Positions 23,888 through 33,072 of a stretch of DNA of 39,961 nt are shown piece by piece. A program made the translations under genes and the position numbers. The DNA lies in contig CAZHSC010000028.1 in the NCBI GenBank assembly GCA_964534995.1, positions 1-39,961 on the forward strand, given 5' to 3'. The DNA is from JAJTFW01 sp964534995 (lineage in GTDB: Bacteria > Bacteroidota > Bacteroidia > AKYH767-A > OLB10). Under the pieces are notes generated by a model. The model saw only the letters and a list, made by a program, of their open reading frames with translations. It did not search any database and had not been told where the DNA came from. The stretch's first letter is position 1, and each line of letters opens with the position of its first letter.

Positions 23888-24613
23888 TCAGGACATCAGT
23901 TCGGCCAGTACTTCATGCGAGCGGATACTAAAACCCTGCGTATGGTGCAATTCAAAGTAGGTAATGATGGCCTGCAGCAATTGTTTTCGCTCGCCGGCAT
24001 AGAAACGAACTTCGTGCAGGTTTTCAAATGTGATGGACAGCAATTCCCCGAAAAGTTCACTCAGGCGCGGTCCGAGAAAATAAGGATGTGACGGGCGGCT
24101 TTCGCGAAACACCCCTTCTTTAAGATCAAAGTACCGGCTCATGGAACCATAACTTCCTCCGGGATAAAAACCAAGGTAGCGACTGAGCTGGATACAGAAT
24201 ACCAGATGAAAGCAGGAAATCGTTTCAGGATGTAAATCAAGCATCTGTACCGCGTGGTCAACAAAGGAAAAAAGACCGGGATTGGGCTCCTCTTCACGTA
24301 TGCTGCGGTACAGCATCTCCGCCAGAAAGAGTGCAAGTGTGGTTTTCACCGTATCATAAGGGATATGAACCAGAGGGGGCGATGAGGACACTTCTGCAAC
24401 ACGATGCAATCCACCCTGTTTTTTAAAATAAGCTACCAGTTCAACAATGGTAAGCGGCTGAAAAAGGTTACTTGCAAATCGCGCCTTTTGCTTCCGGACA
24501 CCGTTAACAAGGAAACTCTGCAAACCATGGGTCCCGGTGTATGCCTTTACAATAATGCTCGCTTCAGCATAGGGTGTAATATCGAGAACAATGGCACGGG
24601 TCTTAACTAACAT
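23888..24613 (-). CDS. recO: DNA repair protein RecO
   Basis: A 241-residue recombination mediator, normal length. The N-terminal OB fold reads TRAIVLDITPYAEASIIVKAYT…LQSFLVNGVRKQKAR; the helical part includes TVKTTLALFLAEMLYRSI; the C-terminal section has LSRYLGFYPGGSYGSMSRYFDLKEGVF, typical of Bacteroidota RecO. The zinc-finger cysteines of other RecO proteins are absent, as is common in this phylum. With RecR and RecF it loads RecA on SSB-coated single-stranded DNA. It starts 54 bp after the purD stop codon on the same strand, so co-transcription is possible. Confidence 0.93.
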   Translation of the reverse strand: MLVKTRAIVLDITPYAEASIIVKAYTGTHGLQSFLVNGVRKQKARFASNLFQPLTIVELVAYFKKQGGLHRVAEVSSSPPLVHIPYDTVKTTLALFLAEMLYRSIREEEPNPGLFSFVDHAVQMLDLHPETISCFHLVFCIQLSRYLGFYPGGSYGSMSRYFDLKEGVFRESRPSHPYFLGPRLSELFGELLSITFENLHEVRFYAGERKQLLQAIITYFELHHTQGFSIRSHEVLAELMS

Positions 24614-24667
24614 CAGACAAGTATTTATCCACTATTGAAGCAGGATAGTTCGTATAAACGCAAAGGT

Positions 24668-25966
24668 TTAACCGGAATAAACCATTACATCCTTTCCGAT
24701 ATCTTTCCGGTAATAAGCGTAGTCAAAATTAATTGATTTTGCCGCGGCATAGGTTTTCTCCAAGGCTACCGTGAGCGTATCCGCCAGTGTTGTGAGGGCC
24801 AGCACCCTCCCGCCATTGGTAAGCACCTCGCCCCCACTCAGTGAAGTTCCGGCATGGAAAACAAGCGTGTCGCCAGCCTTATCCAGATTGGTAATTACAA
24901 AGCCCTTTTCATAATTACCGGGATACCCACCCGAAACCATCACAACGGTTGCGGCGGTACGGGCATCTATTTTCAATTGCAGTGCATCCAGCTTTCCCAG
25001 CGCTACGGCATCCATCAGTTCCACAAAATCATTTTGAATCCGGGGCAACACCGCTTCTGTTTCAGGATCGCCCATCCGGCAATTGTATTCGATGACATAG
25101 GGTTCTCCATCCACGTTCATCAGTCCAATGAAAATAAATCCGATGTAGGAGATCTTTTCGGCAGCCAGACCCGCTATGGTTGGTTTCACAATCCTTTCCT
25201 CTACCTTTCTCCGGAATGCATCGTCCACAAAAGGCACCGGACTTACTGCACCCATACCCCCCGTATTTAAACCCTTGTCACCTTCTCCTATCCGTTTATA
25301 ATCCTTGGCCTCCGGAAGAATCTTATAATTCACTCCATCTGTCAGCACAAAAAATGACACTTCGATCCCATTCAGAAATTCCTCAATCACCACCTTTTCG
25401 CCGGCTTTACCAAATTTACCATCGCCCATCATCGCTTTCAATTCCGACTTTGCCTCCTCCGGAGTATCCAGGATGAGGACACCCTTCCCTGCGGCAAGTC
25501 CGTCCGCCTTCAGAACATAAGGCGGTTGCAGGGTATCGATAAATGCAAAGCCTTCTTCAAGTTTAGAATAGGTAAAGGTTTCATAAGCAGCAGTTGGGAT
25601 CCCATGTCTTTTCATGAAGGCTTTTGAAAAATCCTTACTGCCTTCCAGCTGCGCCCCTGCCTTTGAGGGGCCAATCACAGGAATGTGCTTTAACATGGTA
25701 TCCATTAAGAAAAAGTCTGAAACACCATTCACGAGGGGATCTTCAGGACCTACAACCACGAGATTGATTTGGTTTTCGAGTACAAAATTTTTCAGCCCGG
25801 GAAAATCATTCGGTGATATGTTAACGTTAGTTCCCAGCTGCAGAGTACCGGCGTTTCCGGGGGCAATATAGAGGTGCCTGCAACGCGGACTCATGGACAG
25901 GCTGCGCGCAAAAGCATGCTCCCGGCCTCCGGAACCGAGGAGAAGAATGGATAATTTATCTGGCAT
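24668..25966 (-). CDS. purD: Phosphoribosylamine--glycine ligase
   Basis: A 432-residue ATP-grasp ligase that joins glycine to 5-phosphoribosylamine, the second step of purine synthesis. Visible landmarks are the N-terminal LLLGSGGREHAFA, VVGPEDPLVNGVSDFF, the ATP-grasp core YVLKADGLAAGKGVLIL and VVIEEFLNGIEVSFFVL, LNTGGMGAVSP, and the metal/ATP site YVIEYNCRMGDPETEAVLPRI. The length and ends are those of ordinary PurD. The substrate is the product of the PurF reaction, whose long homologue lies 5 kb away on the other strand. It sits 69 bp after the prolyl oligopeptidase gene. Confidence 0.96.
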   Translation of the reverse strand: MPDKLSILLLGSGGREHAFARSLSMSPRCRHLYIAPGNAGTLQLGTNVNISPNDFPGLKNFVLENQINLVVVGPEDPLVNGVSDFFLMDTMLKHIPVIGPSKAGAQLEGSKDFSKAFMKRHGIPTAAYETFTYSKLEEGFAFIDTLQPPYVLKADGLAAGKGVLILDTPEEAKSELKAMMGDGKFGKAGEKVVIEEFLNGIEVSFFVLTDGVNYKILPEAKDYKRIGEGDKGLNTGGMGAVSPVPFVDDAFRRKVEERIVKPTIAGLAAEKISYIGFIFIGLMNVDGEPYVIEYNCRMGDPETEAVLPRIQNDFVELMDAVALGKLDALQLKIDARTAATVVMVSGGYPGNYEKGFVITNLDKAGDTLVFHAGTSLSGGEVLTNGGRVLALTTLADTLTVALEKTYAAAKSINFDYAYYRKDIGKDVMVYSG

Positions 25967-26035
25967 AGTATTTCATTGTATACACGGATGGAGGGATCAA
26001 AAGGATAACGGGAAGCGCCCTGCTAACCATACCTT

Positions 26036-28165
26036 TTACCATTTAGGTGTAACACCCATATTATAGAACATGAACGAATACGTATCCGCCAATTCTTCAA
26101 TGGTTTTACTGAGTGGCTTTCCGGCACCGTGCCCGGCTTTTATGTCGATGCGGATCAGTACCGGGTCCGGAGCTTTCTGATTCTCCTGCAACGCGGCTAT
26201 GTACTTAAATGAGTGCGCAGGAACCACACGGTCATCGTGATCAGCGGTTGTTACCATAACGGCGGGATAATTTAAAGGCCGGATATTATGTAGTGGAGAA
26301 TAGTTATACAGGTTTCTGAAATCCTGAATACTGTCACTGGAGCCATACTCCACTACCCATCCCCAACCTACAGTGAATTTGTGAAAGCGAAGCATATCCA
26401 TTACACCAACCGCTGGAAAGGCCACTTTAAAAAGTTCTGGGCGTTGATTGACAACTGCACCTACCAGCAAACCGCCATTGGAACCTCCCTGAACAGCGAG
26501 GAAAGCGGGAGAGGTATACTTTTCCTTGATAAGATATTCTGCCGCCGCGATAAAATCATCGAACACATTTTGCTTATTCATCAGCATTCCCGCTTTGTGC
26601 CAGGCATCACCGTATTCACCGCCCCCACGTATATTGGCCAGTGCGAAAATGGCTCCCTGCTCCAACAGGGCCAGCCGCGATGCGCTGAAAGAAGGGGTAA
26701 GATTTACATTAAATCCTCCATAGCCATACAGTAAAGCGGGATTCTTACCATTTCTGACAAGGCCCTTTTTATAGACAATGAACATAGGGACTTTGGTTCC
26801 ATCCTTGCTCTGGTAAAATACCTGATCGGTAGTATAGTCAGCAGGATTATACTTAACAGATGAAGCCCGGAACTCAGAAACCTTTCTATCGGAGATTACA
26901 TACCGGTAAATAGTGGGAGGGTACGTAAATGAAGTAAAAGTGAAAAACACTTCCTTATCATCCGAATTCCCGCCAAAGCCACCGGCACTTCCAATAGCTG
27001 GTAAGGCGATTTCATTTTCCCGCACTCCATCGAAGGAGTAGACATACACATGCGATGAAACGTCCTGCAGGTAATTCAGGAAGAGTTTGCCTCCTGCTGA
27101 TGAAACATTATCGAGCAGCGAGGTAGTTTCCGGAACCAATACCTTCCAGGATTTTTCATAATCACCCGAAGGATCGAATTTACCCAGCTCCAACGTAATT
27201 ACATGGTTATTGGCTGCACCGTGATTGGTACTCACAAATATTTTATTTCCGATATTATCGATCACACCATACTCATATCTGAAGCCTTTAAACAAGGTAG
27301 CGGGTTTGCTTCCGGGAACGGTAAGGTCCTGGTACAGGATCTCCGTACCATAGGTCCCCATAGAGACATAGATAAAAAGGTATTTTTCATCCTCTGTAAC
27401 CTGCGATCCATAATAGCGCAAAGGATTGGCTTTATCTTCAAAGACGAGCTTATCTTCTTTCTGACTGGTTCCGAGTTTATGATACCATACCTGGTGATGT
27501 TCATTCTTTCCACTGAACTCAGTGCCCTTTTCAGGATCCGGGTAACGGGAATAATAAAAACCATCTTTATACCATGCGGCTCCGCTGAACTTCACCCACT
27601 GCAGTTCATCCTCCAGGTCCGTGGCACTTTCCACCTGCCTGACTTTGATGGTTTGCCAGTCGGAACCACTCTGGTTTACTGCATACGCTACATACTTTTT
27701 ATCTTTTGAAAAGCCCAGCATACTCACCGCGGCCGTACCATCCTTTGACAGCGTATTCGGATCCAGAAACACCATTGGGGTTCCACTTATACCTTTCTGA
27801 TAATAGATTACAGACTGGTTTTGCAAGCCATCGTTTTTACTGAAAAAATAATAATCACCGGCACGACTGGGAGCAGAATAACGCTCATAATTCATGATGT
27901 CGGTTAAACGTTTCTTAAAGCCATCACGATACGGTATCCTGGAGAGGAATTCAAAAGTGACTTTATTCTGACTTTCCACCCATTTCTTCACGTTATCGGC
28001 AGTATCCACTTCCAGCCAGCGATAAGGATCTTTCACAACGGTACCATGGTAATTGTCCTGGTCATTCCCCTTGTCCGTGCGGGGGTAGCTGATTGGTTGC
28101 GCCATAGCATCAGGGAATAAGGATATGCTGCCAAAGAACAGCAAACTGAGCATTTTGAGTTTCAT
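26036..28165 (-). CDS. Exported prolyl oligopeptidase (S9 family)
   Basis: A 709-residue serine peptidase of family S9A that cuts short peptides after proline. Residues 1-22 (MKLKMLSLLFFGSISLFPDAMA) are a signal peptide, so it works in the periplasm or outside. The N-terminal segment YPRTDKGNDQDNYHGTVVKDPYRWLE precedes a seven-bladed propeller. The alpha/beta-hydrolase part holds the nucleophile in QGGSNGGLLVGAV, the acid in ADHDDRVVPAHSFKY and the His in KAGHGAGKP. The length is typical. It likely feeds on proline-rich peptides taken up by this heterotrophic organism. Confidence 0.95.
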   Translation of the reverse strand: MKLKMLSLLFFGSISLFPDAMAQPISYPRTDKGNDQDNYHGTVVKDPYRWLEVDTADNVKKWVESQNKVTFEFLSRIPYRDGFKKRLTDIMNYERYSAPSRAGDYYFFSKNDGLQNQSVIYYQKGISGTPMVFLDPNTLSKDGTAAVSMLGFSKDKKYVAYAVNQSGSDWQTIKVRQVESATDLEDELQWVKFSGAAWYKDGFYYSRYPDPEKGTEFSGKNEHHQVWYHKLGTSQKEDKLVFEDKANPLRYYGSQVTEDEKYLFIYVSMGTYGTEILYQDLTVPGSKPATLFKGFRYEYGVIDNIGNKIFVSTNHGAANNHVITLELGKFDPSGDYEKSWKVLVPETTSLLDNVSSAGGKLFLNYLQDVSSHVYVYSFDGVRENEIALPAIGSAGGFGGNSDDKEVFFTFTSFTYPPTIYRYVISDRKVSEFRASSVKYNPADYTTDQVFYQSKDGTKVPMFIVYKKGLVRNGKNPALLYGYGGFNVNLTPSFSASRLALLEQGAIFALANIRGGGEYGDAWHKAGMLMNKQNVFDDFIAAAEYLIKEKYTSPAFLAVQGGSNGGLLVGAVVNQRPELFKVAFPAVGVMDMLRFHKFTVGWGWVVEYGSSDSIQDFRNLYNYSPLHNIRPLNYPAVMVTTADHDDRVVPAHSFKYIAALQENQKAPDPVLIRIDIKAGHGAGKPLSKTIEELADTYSFMFYNMGVTPKW

Positions 28166-28271
28166 TGCTTATGTTAATGGGGAGAACAAAAGTAATCAAG
28201 AATTGGTATAAAATTATTTATACCGGCAACAGCATTATATGGAGATAGAAATTTGCTATAAAAAGAAGCGG

Positions 28272-29639
28272 TCAGCGTGGCATGGCCAGTTCCTTTGCAT
28301 TCAACTGAAAACCGGACACCACTACTCCATTTTTATCAATGGCCACCATCTTCAGTATACGGTCATTTTTAGGGCCGGTAACATCAAATCGGCAGAAATT
28401 ATTAATGGTTACCAGCGTTTCCGGAACACGGTAGGGATTTGCGGTTTCCTTAGCACTCAGGGGGTGTGATTTTGAGGTAAGCGGCGAACAGGTGAAATCA
28501 TACATTTTATATCCGCCTTTCGGTTGCCAGGCTATTACTTCAGAAAAATGACGGTCGCCCGACAGGAAAACCACACCTTCAATCCGGTAAGAGATAATGA
28601 AAGACATCAGGTCATAAAACTCGCAGGGATAATCGCGAAAATGTTCTTTTTCGGCGATGGGATTCAGCATCTGATTTCCCACAGCAATAAACTTAAATGT
28701 AGCTTTTGAATTCATCAACTTATCTTTGAGCCACGACAACTGCAATTCTCCGAAAAACGACTTTTCACAATTTGGCTTCCCACCCACGGAGTCTTTCATT
28801 ACGTTAGGAGCACGGTTGGAACGATCGTCCATCAGGAAGAAATCACAATCGCTCCAGGAGAAGGAACTGTAAATACCACGGTCATACTCAGTGCCATAAG
28901 TTTTATTTCCCCAATAGGCACGAAAAACATCCTGTGAAGCAGATTTGAGTTCAAAAGAACGGTTTGAGTCATCAGGACCAAAGTCATGATCATCCCAGAT
29001 GGCGTAATTCGGCCGGGAGGCGAACAATTCGGCCAATTCAGGAGCCTTACGCTGCAGGGAATAACGGTATTGTATACCCGCAGTAGAGCCATAATCGGAA
29101 GGACGCAGATAGACATTATCCCCCATCCAGAGCATAAAGTCGGTTTTAAGGCTTGACATGGTGCGGAAAATATAGGGATCCTGGCCATAGGGAACGCCCA
29201 CAGCATCCAGAACAGGGTCATTTAAATAGGTACAGGAGCCGGCGAGGAAAGAAAAATTCAATGGTTCCGCGTCGGGATTTGCCTGATGCGGCTTTGTGGT
29301 AAAGGAGTTCTGCCTTGGGGAAGGCATCACCTTTCCATTTAAGACCAGCTCATACAGGTAAGTAGTGTTCAGCTTCAGTTTCACCAGTTCAAAATGAACA
29401 GGATTATAAGGTTTTCCCAATTCACCGGAATAGTCCATCTCATAAAAAAAATCCACATCATTCTTCTCCCAATAACGCAAGGAAGCCGTTTTTACACTTT
29501 GTCCTACTTCATACCAGACCAGCACGGAACGATGTTCGCTAAATCCCAGCATGGGTCCTGATATCAGCAAGGGTTCTTGCTGCGCCATTACTAATACTGC
29601 CTGAAAAAACAGTATAAAGATCGTGGTGATTCGTTTCAT
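28272..29639 (-). CDS. PhoD-like alkaline phosphatase/metallophosphoesterase
   Basis: A 455-residue exported phosphoesterase. ATG 29639 (MKRITTIFILFFQAVLVMAQ) gives a clean signal peptide; an in-frame ATG at 29678 would add a second hydrophobic stretch. PhoD-type motifs are FLAGSCTYLNDP, WMGDNVYLRPSDYGS, IWDDHDFGPDDSNRSF, and LSGDRHFSEVIAW, which carry the metal-binding Asp, Asn and His residues. An N-terminal fibronectin-like domain (SVLVWYEVGQSVKTASLRYW) precedes the catalytic domain, as usual. It hydrolyses phosphate mono- or diesters, typically under phosphate need. It is preceded by a T-rich promoter-like region facing away from the CotH gene. Confidence 0.92.
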   Translation of the reverse strand: MKRITTIFILFFQAVLVMAQQEPLLISGPMLGFSEHRSVLVWYEVGQSVKTASLRYWEKNDVDFFYEMDYSGELGKPYNPVHFELVKLKLNTTYLYELVLNGKVMPSPRQNSFTTKPHQANPDAEPLNFSFLAGSCTYLNDPVLDAVGVPYGQDPYIFRTMSSLKTDFMLWMGDNVYLRPSDYGSTAGIQYRYSLQRKAPELAELFASRPNYAIWDDHDFGPDDSNRSFELKSASQDVFRAYWGNKTYGTEYDRGIYSSFSWSDCDFFLMDDRSNRAPNVMKDSVGGKPNCEKSFFGELQLSWLKDKLMNSKATFKFIAVGNQMLNPIAEKEHFRDYPCEFYDLMSFIISYRIEGVVFLSGDRHFSEVIAWQPKGGYKMYDFTCSPLTSKSHPLSAKETANPYRVPETLVTINNFCRFDVTGPKNDRILKMVAIDKNGVVVSGFQLNAKELAMPR

Positions 29640-29969
29640 AGTTAGTAAATAAAATATAAAAGTATAAAAAATAAACAAATTGGTAAAAGCCCTGTATCTG
29701 TTTTCCCTTTCGGGTATGAAATACCCTAAACCATACTAACAGGTAAGGTAAGCAATTGTGAAAATGACATGGGCAGGCTTTTTCAAAATAAGGATGATGA
29801 CTCACGTGTATAAATTACCGAAAAAGCGGAAAAAAATCTATATATCCTTTACGGCATGTTTAACCTCAACCGAAAGACAGAAAAATGACCGGGAATTGAT
29901 TATTTTACTGTTTCTCCTACTTTAACAAAATATTATTCTGACATTAATTTTCCTATTTTTAATCTCTAA
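29640..29969. promoter_or_regulatory. Divergent promoter region, PhoD-like and CotH genes
   Basis: A 330 bp AT-rich gap. Minus-strand TTG followed after 19 bp by TATTTTAT (two bases off TAnnTTTG) lies upstream of the PhoD-like gene. Plus-strand TATTTTTA near 29954-29961 lies just before the CotH gene. Both are weak matches. No gene is seen in the gap. Confidence 0.3.
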
Positions 29970-32033
29970 ATGAAAAAGCTGCTTCTAGTTCTCATCGTAC
30001 TCTTCCATGTAGTACATGCTTCAGCCCAAACCTTCAGCGGTACCGGCGGCAACATCCCCGATGACGGGTCAAGTATTCGCTTTCCCATAACAGTCAGTGG
30101 GTTACCATCATCCATTGATTCCACCTTTGGACTTATCCATATATGTCTCAACATTGTTCATCCTTATGTATCAGACCTTAACATCTGGCTGATTGCCCCG
30201 GACAGTACATATATTGAATTAAGTACGGGCAACGGGGGGAGTGGTGACAATTACTGGAATACCTGCTTTTATGATACGGTACCTGCATTTATCACGAATG
30301 GAAATGCTCCATTCAGCGGATCATTCAGGCCGGAAAGTCCTATGTACAATGTCAATAACGGCCAGCAACCCAATTCCACCTGGCAGTTACTCATACATGA
30401 CACTTATCCATTTGCTGACGCGGGTATATTAACCACCTGGACTATCGGTTTTTCCAATAATCCGCCACAGGGCCTCGTTCTTCAATCCTCCAATTTACCG
30501 ATCATTAAGATAAGCACCTTCGGCCAGGCGATACCAGATGACCCAAAAATCACAGCACTCATGCAGATCATTGATAACGGTATGGGTATACGAAATTACA
30601 GCAGTGATCCTCCCACAACCTATAATGGTACAATCGGCATTGAAGTCAGGGGCTCCAGTTCACAGATGTTTCCGAAAAAGTCATACGGAATAGAAACACG
30701 TGACAGCAGCGGGAATGACCTGGACACTTCTCTTTTTGGTATGCCACCGGAAAGCGACTGGATACTGGGTGCAAATTATACAGATAAATCTTTCATGAGA
30801 AATGTATTGGCCTATGACCGTGCAAGGGCCATGGGACATTATGCCACGCGTACGCAATATTGTGAACTGATTCTGAACGGACAGTATCAGGGCATCTATG
30901 TATTTACGGAAAAAATAAAAAGAGGACCTGGCAGGGTTGACATTGCTAAAATGACACCTACCGATACCAGTGGTGACGATCTCACAGGAGGATATATATT
31001 GAAGATCGATAAAAATACAGGCAGTGGAGGAGGGGGCGGTTGGATCACACTATTTAATCCACCCAACGGAGGGCCAAAGCCGAATATCCAACATGAATAC
31101 CCGGATATTACTGATATCTTACCAGTGCAGTCACAGTACATTGAGGAATATTGCGATAGTTTCGAAATTGCATTACATGGACCTTCCTATACTGATCCGG
31201 TAAACGGATACCGGAAATTTATCGATATCAATTCATGGATAGATTACCTGCTCCTCAACGAACTATCCAAAAATGTAGATGGATACCGCATCAGCACCTT
31301 CTTTAGCAAAGCGAAAGACAGTGACGGAGGCAAATTACATATGGGGCCGGTATGGGATTATGACATCGCCTGGGGAAATGCTGATTATTACGGAGGCGAT
31401 GTTACTACAGGATACAGTTACCAGTTCACCAATACAACAGATGGCAACCAGGTGCCTTTTTGGTGGAGCAGGCTGATGCAAGACACAAGTTTCAGAAATG
31501 CTGTACGTTGCAGATGGGATTATCTCAGAAACAACGTGCTTTCCACTGCTACACTACACAACTGGATTGACAGTGTTGGGATGGTGCTGGATGAAAGCCA
31601 GGGTCGTAACTTCAGCATGTGGCCAATACTGGGCGTTTACGTATGGCCTAACCCGAGCCCATTTCCACCCGATTATACAGGAGTTAAACAAGAGTTAAAG
31701 AACTGGATCAGCAACCGTTCTAGCTGGATGGATGCCAACCTTCCCGGCTCATGCATACAGACAGGTACCGAAATGCTTGATGAAGAAACCAGCGTTTTAG
31801 CCTATCCGAATCCTGCCAAAGACTATTTATTAATAACCCTTCCTGCTGATTATCAGGCGCCGGTGCAAATACGAATCAGAAACATACTGGGGCAATATAC
31901 TGAAGCCAAAGCCGAATACAGCCATGCCCAACAACTACGCATTGACCTTAAAAATGTGGCTGAAGGAATTTATGTAACGGAAATACTTTTGGGAGAAAAA
32001 ATGCTGCAAAAAGTTTTTGTAAAGCGATTGTGA
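29970..32033 (+). CDS. Secreted P-domain/CotH-family protein with T9SS type A sorting domain
   Basis: A 687-residue protein. Residues 1-19 (MKKLLLVLIVLFHVVHASA) are a signal peptide. Residues about 20-155 form a proprotein-convertase P-domain (SDLNIWLIAPDSTYIELSTG, then STWQLLIHDTYPFADAGILTTWTI). The next part (about 165-600) is a CotH domain: EVRGSSSQMFPKKSYGIET, WILGANYTDKSFMRNVLAYD, YQGIYVFTEKIKRGPGRVDI, LLLNELSKNVDGYRIS and GPVWDYDIAWGNADYYG. CotH proteins are atypical protein kinases. The last 80 residues (LAYPNPAKDYLLITLP, ending LGEKMLQKVFVKRL) are a T9SS type A sorting domain, so the protein is exported to the cell surface or medium. The substrate is unknown. Confidence 0.92.
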   Translation: MKKLLLVLIVLFHVVHASAQTFSGTGGNIPDDGSSIRFPITVSGLPSSIDSTFGLIHICLNIVHPYVSDLNIWLIAPDSTYIELSTGNGGSGDNYWNTCFYDTVPAFITNGNAPFSGSFRPESPMYNVNNGQQPNSTWQLLIHDTYPFADAGILTTWTIGFSNNPPQGLVLQSSNLPIIKISTFGQAIPDDPKITALMQIIDNGMGIRNYSSDPPTTYNGTIGIEVRGSSSQMFPKKSYGIETRDSSGNDLDTSLFGMPPESDWILGANYTDKSFMRNVLAYDRARAMGHYATRTQYCELILNGQYQGIYVFTEKIKRGPGRVDIAKMTPTDTSGDDLTGGYILKIDKNTGSGGGGGWITLFNPPNGGPKPNIQHEYPDITDILPVQSQYIEEYCDSFEIALHGPSYTDPVNGYRKFIDINSWIDYLLLNELSKNVDGYRISTFFSKAKDSDGGKLHMGPVWDYDIAWGNADYYGGDVTTGYSYQFTNTTDGNQVPFWWSRLMQDTSFRNAVRCRWDYLRNNVLSTATLHNWIDSVGMVLDESQGRNFSMWPILGVYVWPNPSPFPPDYTGVKQELKNWISNRSSWMDANLPGSCIQTGTEMLDEETSVLAYPNPAKDYLLITLPADYQAPVQIRIRNILGQYTEAKAEYSHAQQLRIDLKNVAEGIYVTEILLGEKMLQKVFVKRL

Positions 32034-32187
32034 TTTAAACGCTGATTGTTCATCATGGGTACCTCCACAGAAAATCGCTGAATTTGTAACACGATTTTAA
32101 AAGAAACAAGGCTTATGGTTAGGGTAAAGAGAGTGAAAAAAAGGCTTTTTTCAATTTAACTTATTGATTTATTGTGTTTTAAAATGC

Positions 32188-32212
32188 ACCCGCGGGGTCT
32201 TAAACCTCGCGT
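32188..32212. repeat. First CCCGCGGGGTC hairpin, imperfect
   Basis: ACCCGCGGGGTCTTA followed by AACCTCGCG. The right arm lacks the final GGT present in the second copy, so the stem is shorter. Confidence 0.5.
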
Positions 32213-32334
32213 ACTTTCTGATGATATTTTAAATTTATTTTTCAGAGTTAAGTTTTAGGACAATGCCAGTCTTAACCTGACAATCACATGCACATTTTTC
32301 TATATATAATATTGATTTATAAATAATTAAAAAG

Positions 32335-32363
32335 AACCCGCGGGGTCTTAGACCTCGCGGGTT
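32335..32363. terminator. CCCGCGGGGTC hairpin, possible bidirectional terminator or dispersed repeat
   Basis: AACCCGCGGGGTC (32335-32347) pairs with GACCTCGCGGGTT (32351-32363) over 13 bp with one G-U, and a 3-base loop TTA. Only TTTT follows on the plus strand; on the minus strand the stem is followed by TTCTTTTTAATT. It lies between convergent genes. Two related copies within 150 bp also fit a dispersed palindromic repeat. Confidence 0.5.
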
Positions 32364-32671
32364 TTAAAACAATTATGTATTAAGTATTTCCGCCACACAA
32401 AAAGCATTTACTTAACTCCACCTCCCCCTACCTTCACCTTCTCGATAACTTAAGGCCACTCCTCTCTTTTTCTATCTTCTTATTCCTGTTTTTATAAATT
32501 ACCAAAGTATATTGTAAAAACCAGGTTTCCAACCCCTTTATCAGGACGTGAATTATCTTTTCAGCTGATCCCGTCTCAGTTCTAATAAGCGCTTGTTAAC
32601 ATGGATTATTAGTCCCATTTATATATCTGAATCCTTACAATTATCATAAGTCTTCAGAAAGGGTTTTACGA

Positions 32672-33061
32672 TCACTTGATTTTCCTAAGTCTGGCATCCA
32701 GGCTAAACCGGCCCGGACCCGTCAACAAAACAGTAAGAAATCCTGCCAAAAACAGGAGCGAAGCTTCCCGGTCGGACAAGGGATCGCCGGCATGAACTAC
32801 CAAAGCAGCTACTGCCATGGTAAAGGCAGGCAGGAAAGCTGCCCAACGTGTATAAAGACCAACAAAGATTAGCAGAGGAGCCATGAACTCACCGATGACA
32901 GTAAGTATTAATGAAAGTTCCGGTCCAAGACCCATAAAATCATAGAATTTAATTTCTCCGCCGGCAATCAGCTTTTGCAATTTCGGCCAACCGTGCGTCA
33001 TCATCAGCAGTGACATTCCGGAACGTAAAATCAAAATACCAAAGTCCGACAAATATTTCAT
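32672..33061 (-). CDS. DoxX family membrane protein
   Basis: A 129-residue protein with four predicted membrane helices: DFGILILRSGMSLLMMTHGW, LSLILTVIGEFMAPLLIFVG, FLPAFTMAVAALVVHAG and the closing LLFLAGFLTVLLTGPG. The motif THGWPKLQKL and the DPLSDREASLLFL loop are typical of DoxX-type quinone-linked or redox-related inner-membrane proteins. The exact role of this group is not settled. It starts 11 bp after the lepA stop codon, so it is very likely co-transcribed with lepA. Confidence 0.9.
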   Translation of the reverse strand: MKYLSDFGILILRSGMSLLMMTHGWPKLQKLIAGGEIKFYDFMGLGPELSLILTVIGEFMAPLLIFVGLYTRWAAFLPAFTMAVAALVVHAGDPLSDREASLLFLAGFLTVLLTGPGRFSLDARLRKIK

Positions 33062-33072
33062 GTTGTAGTGAA

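Larger units (their letters stand above)
32034..32671. other. Convergent intergenic region with two GC-rich hairpins
   Basis: A 640 bp gap between the convergent CotH and doxX genes. It contains no gene that I can support. Two copies of an ACCCGCGGGGTCTTA element occur near 32188-32212 and 32335-32363. An A/T-only hairpin TGAAAAAA…TTTTTTCA near 32134-32153 could be a weak terminator for the CotH gene. Confidence 0.5.

Noticed and set aside
25967..26035. Purine riboswitch or PurR site before purD
   Set aside because: The gap to the upstream gene is only 69 bp and I see no conserved riboswitch elements or inverted repeat.
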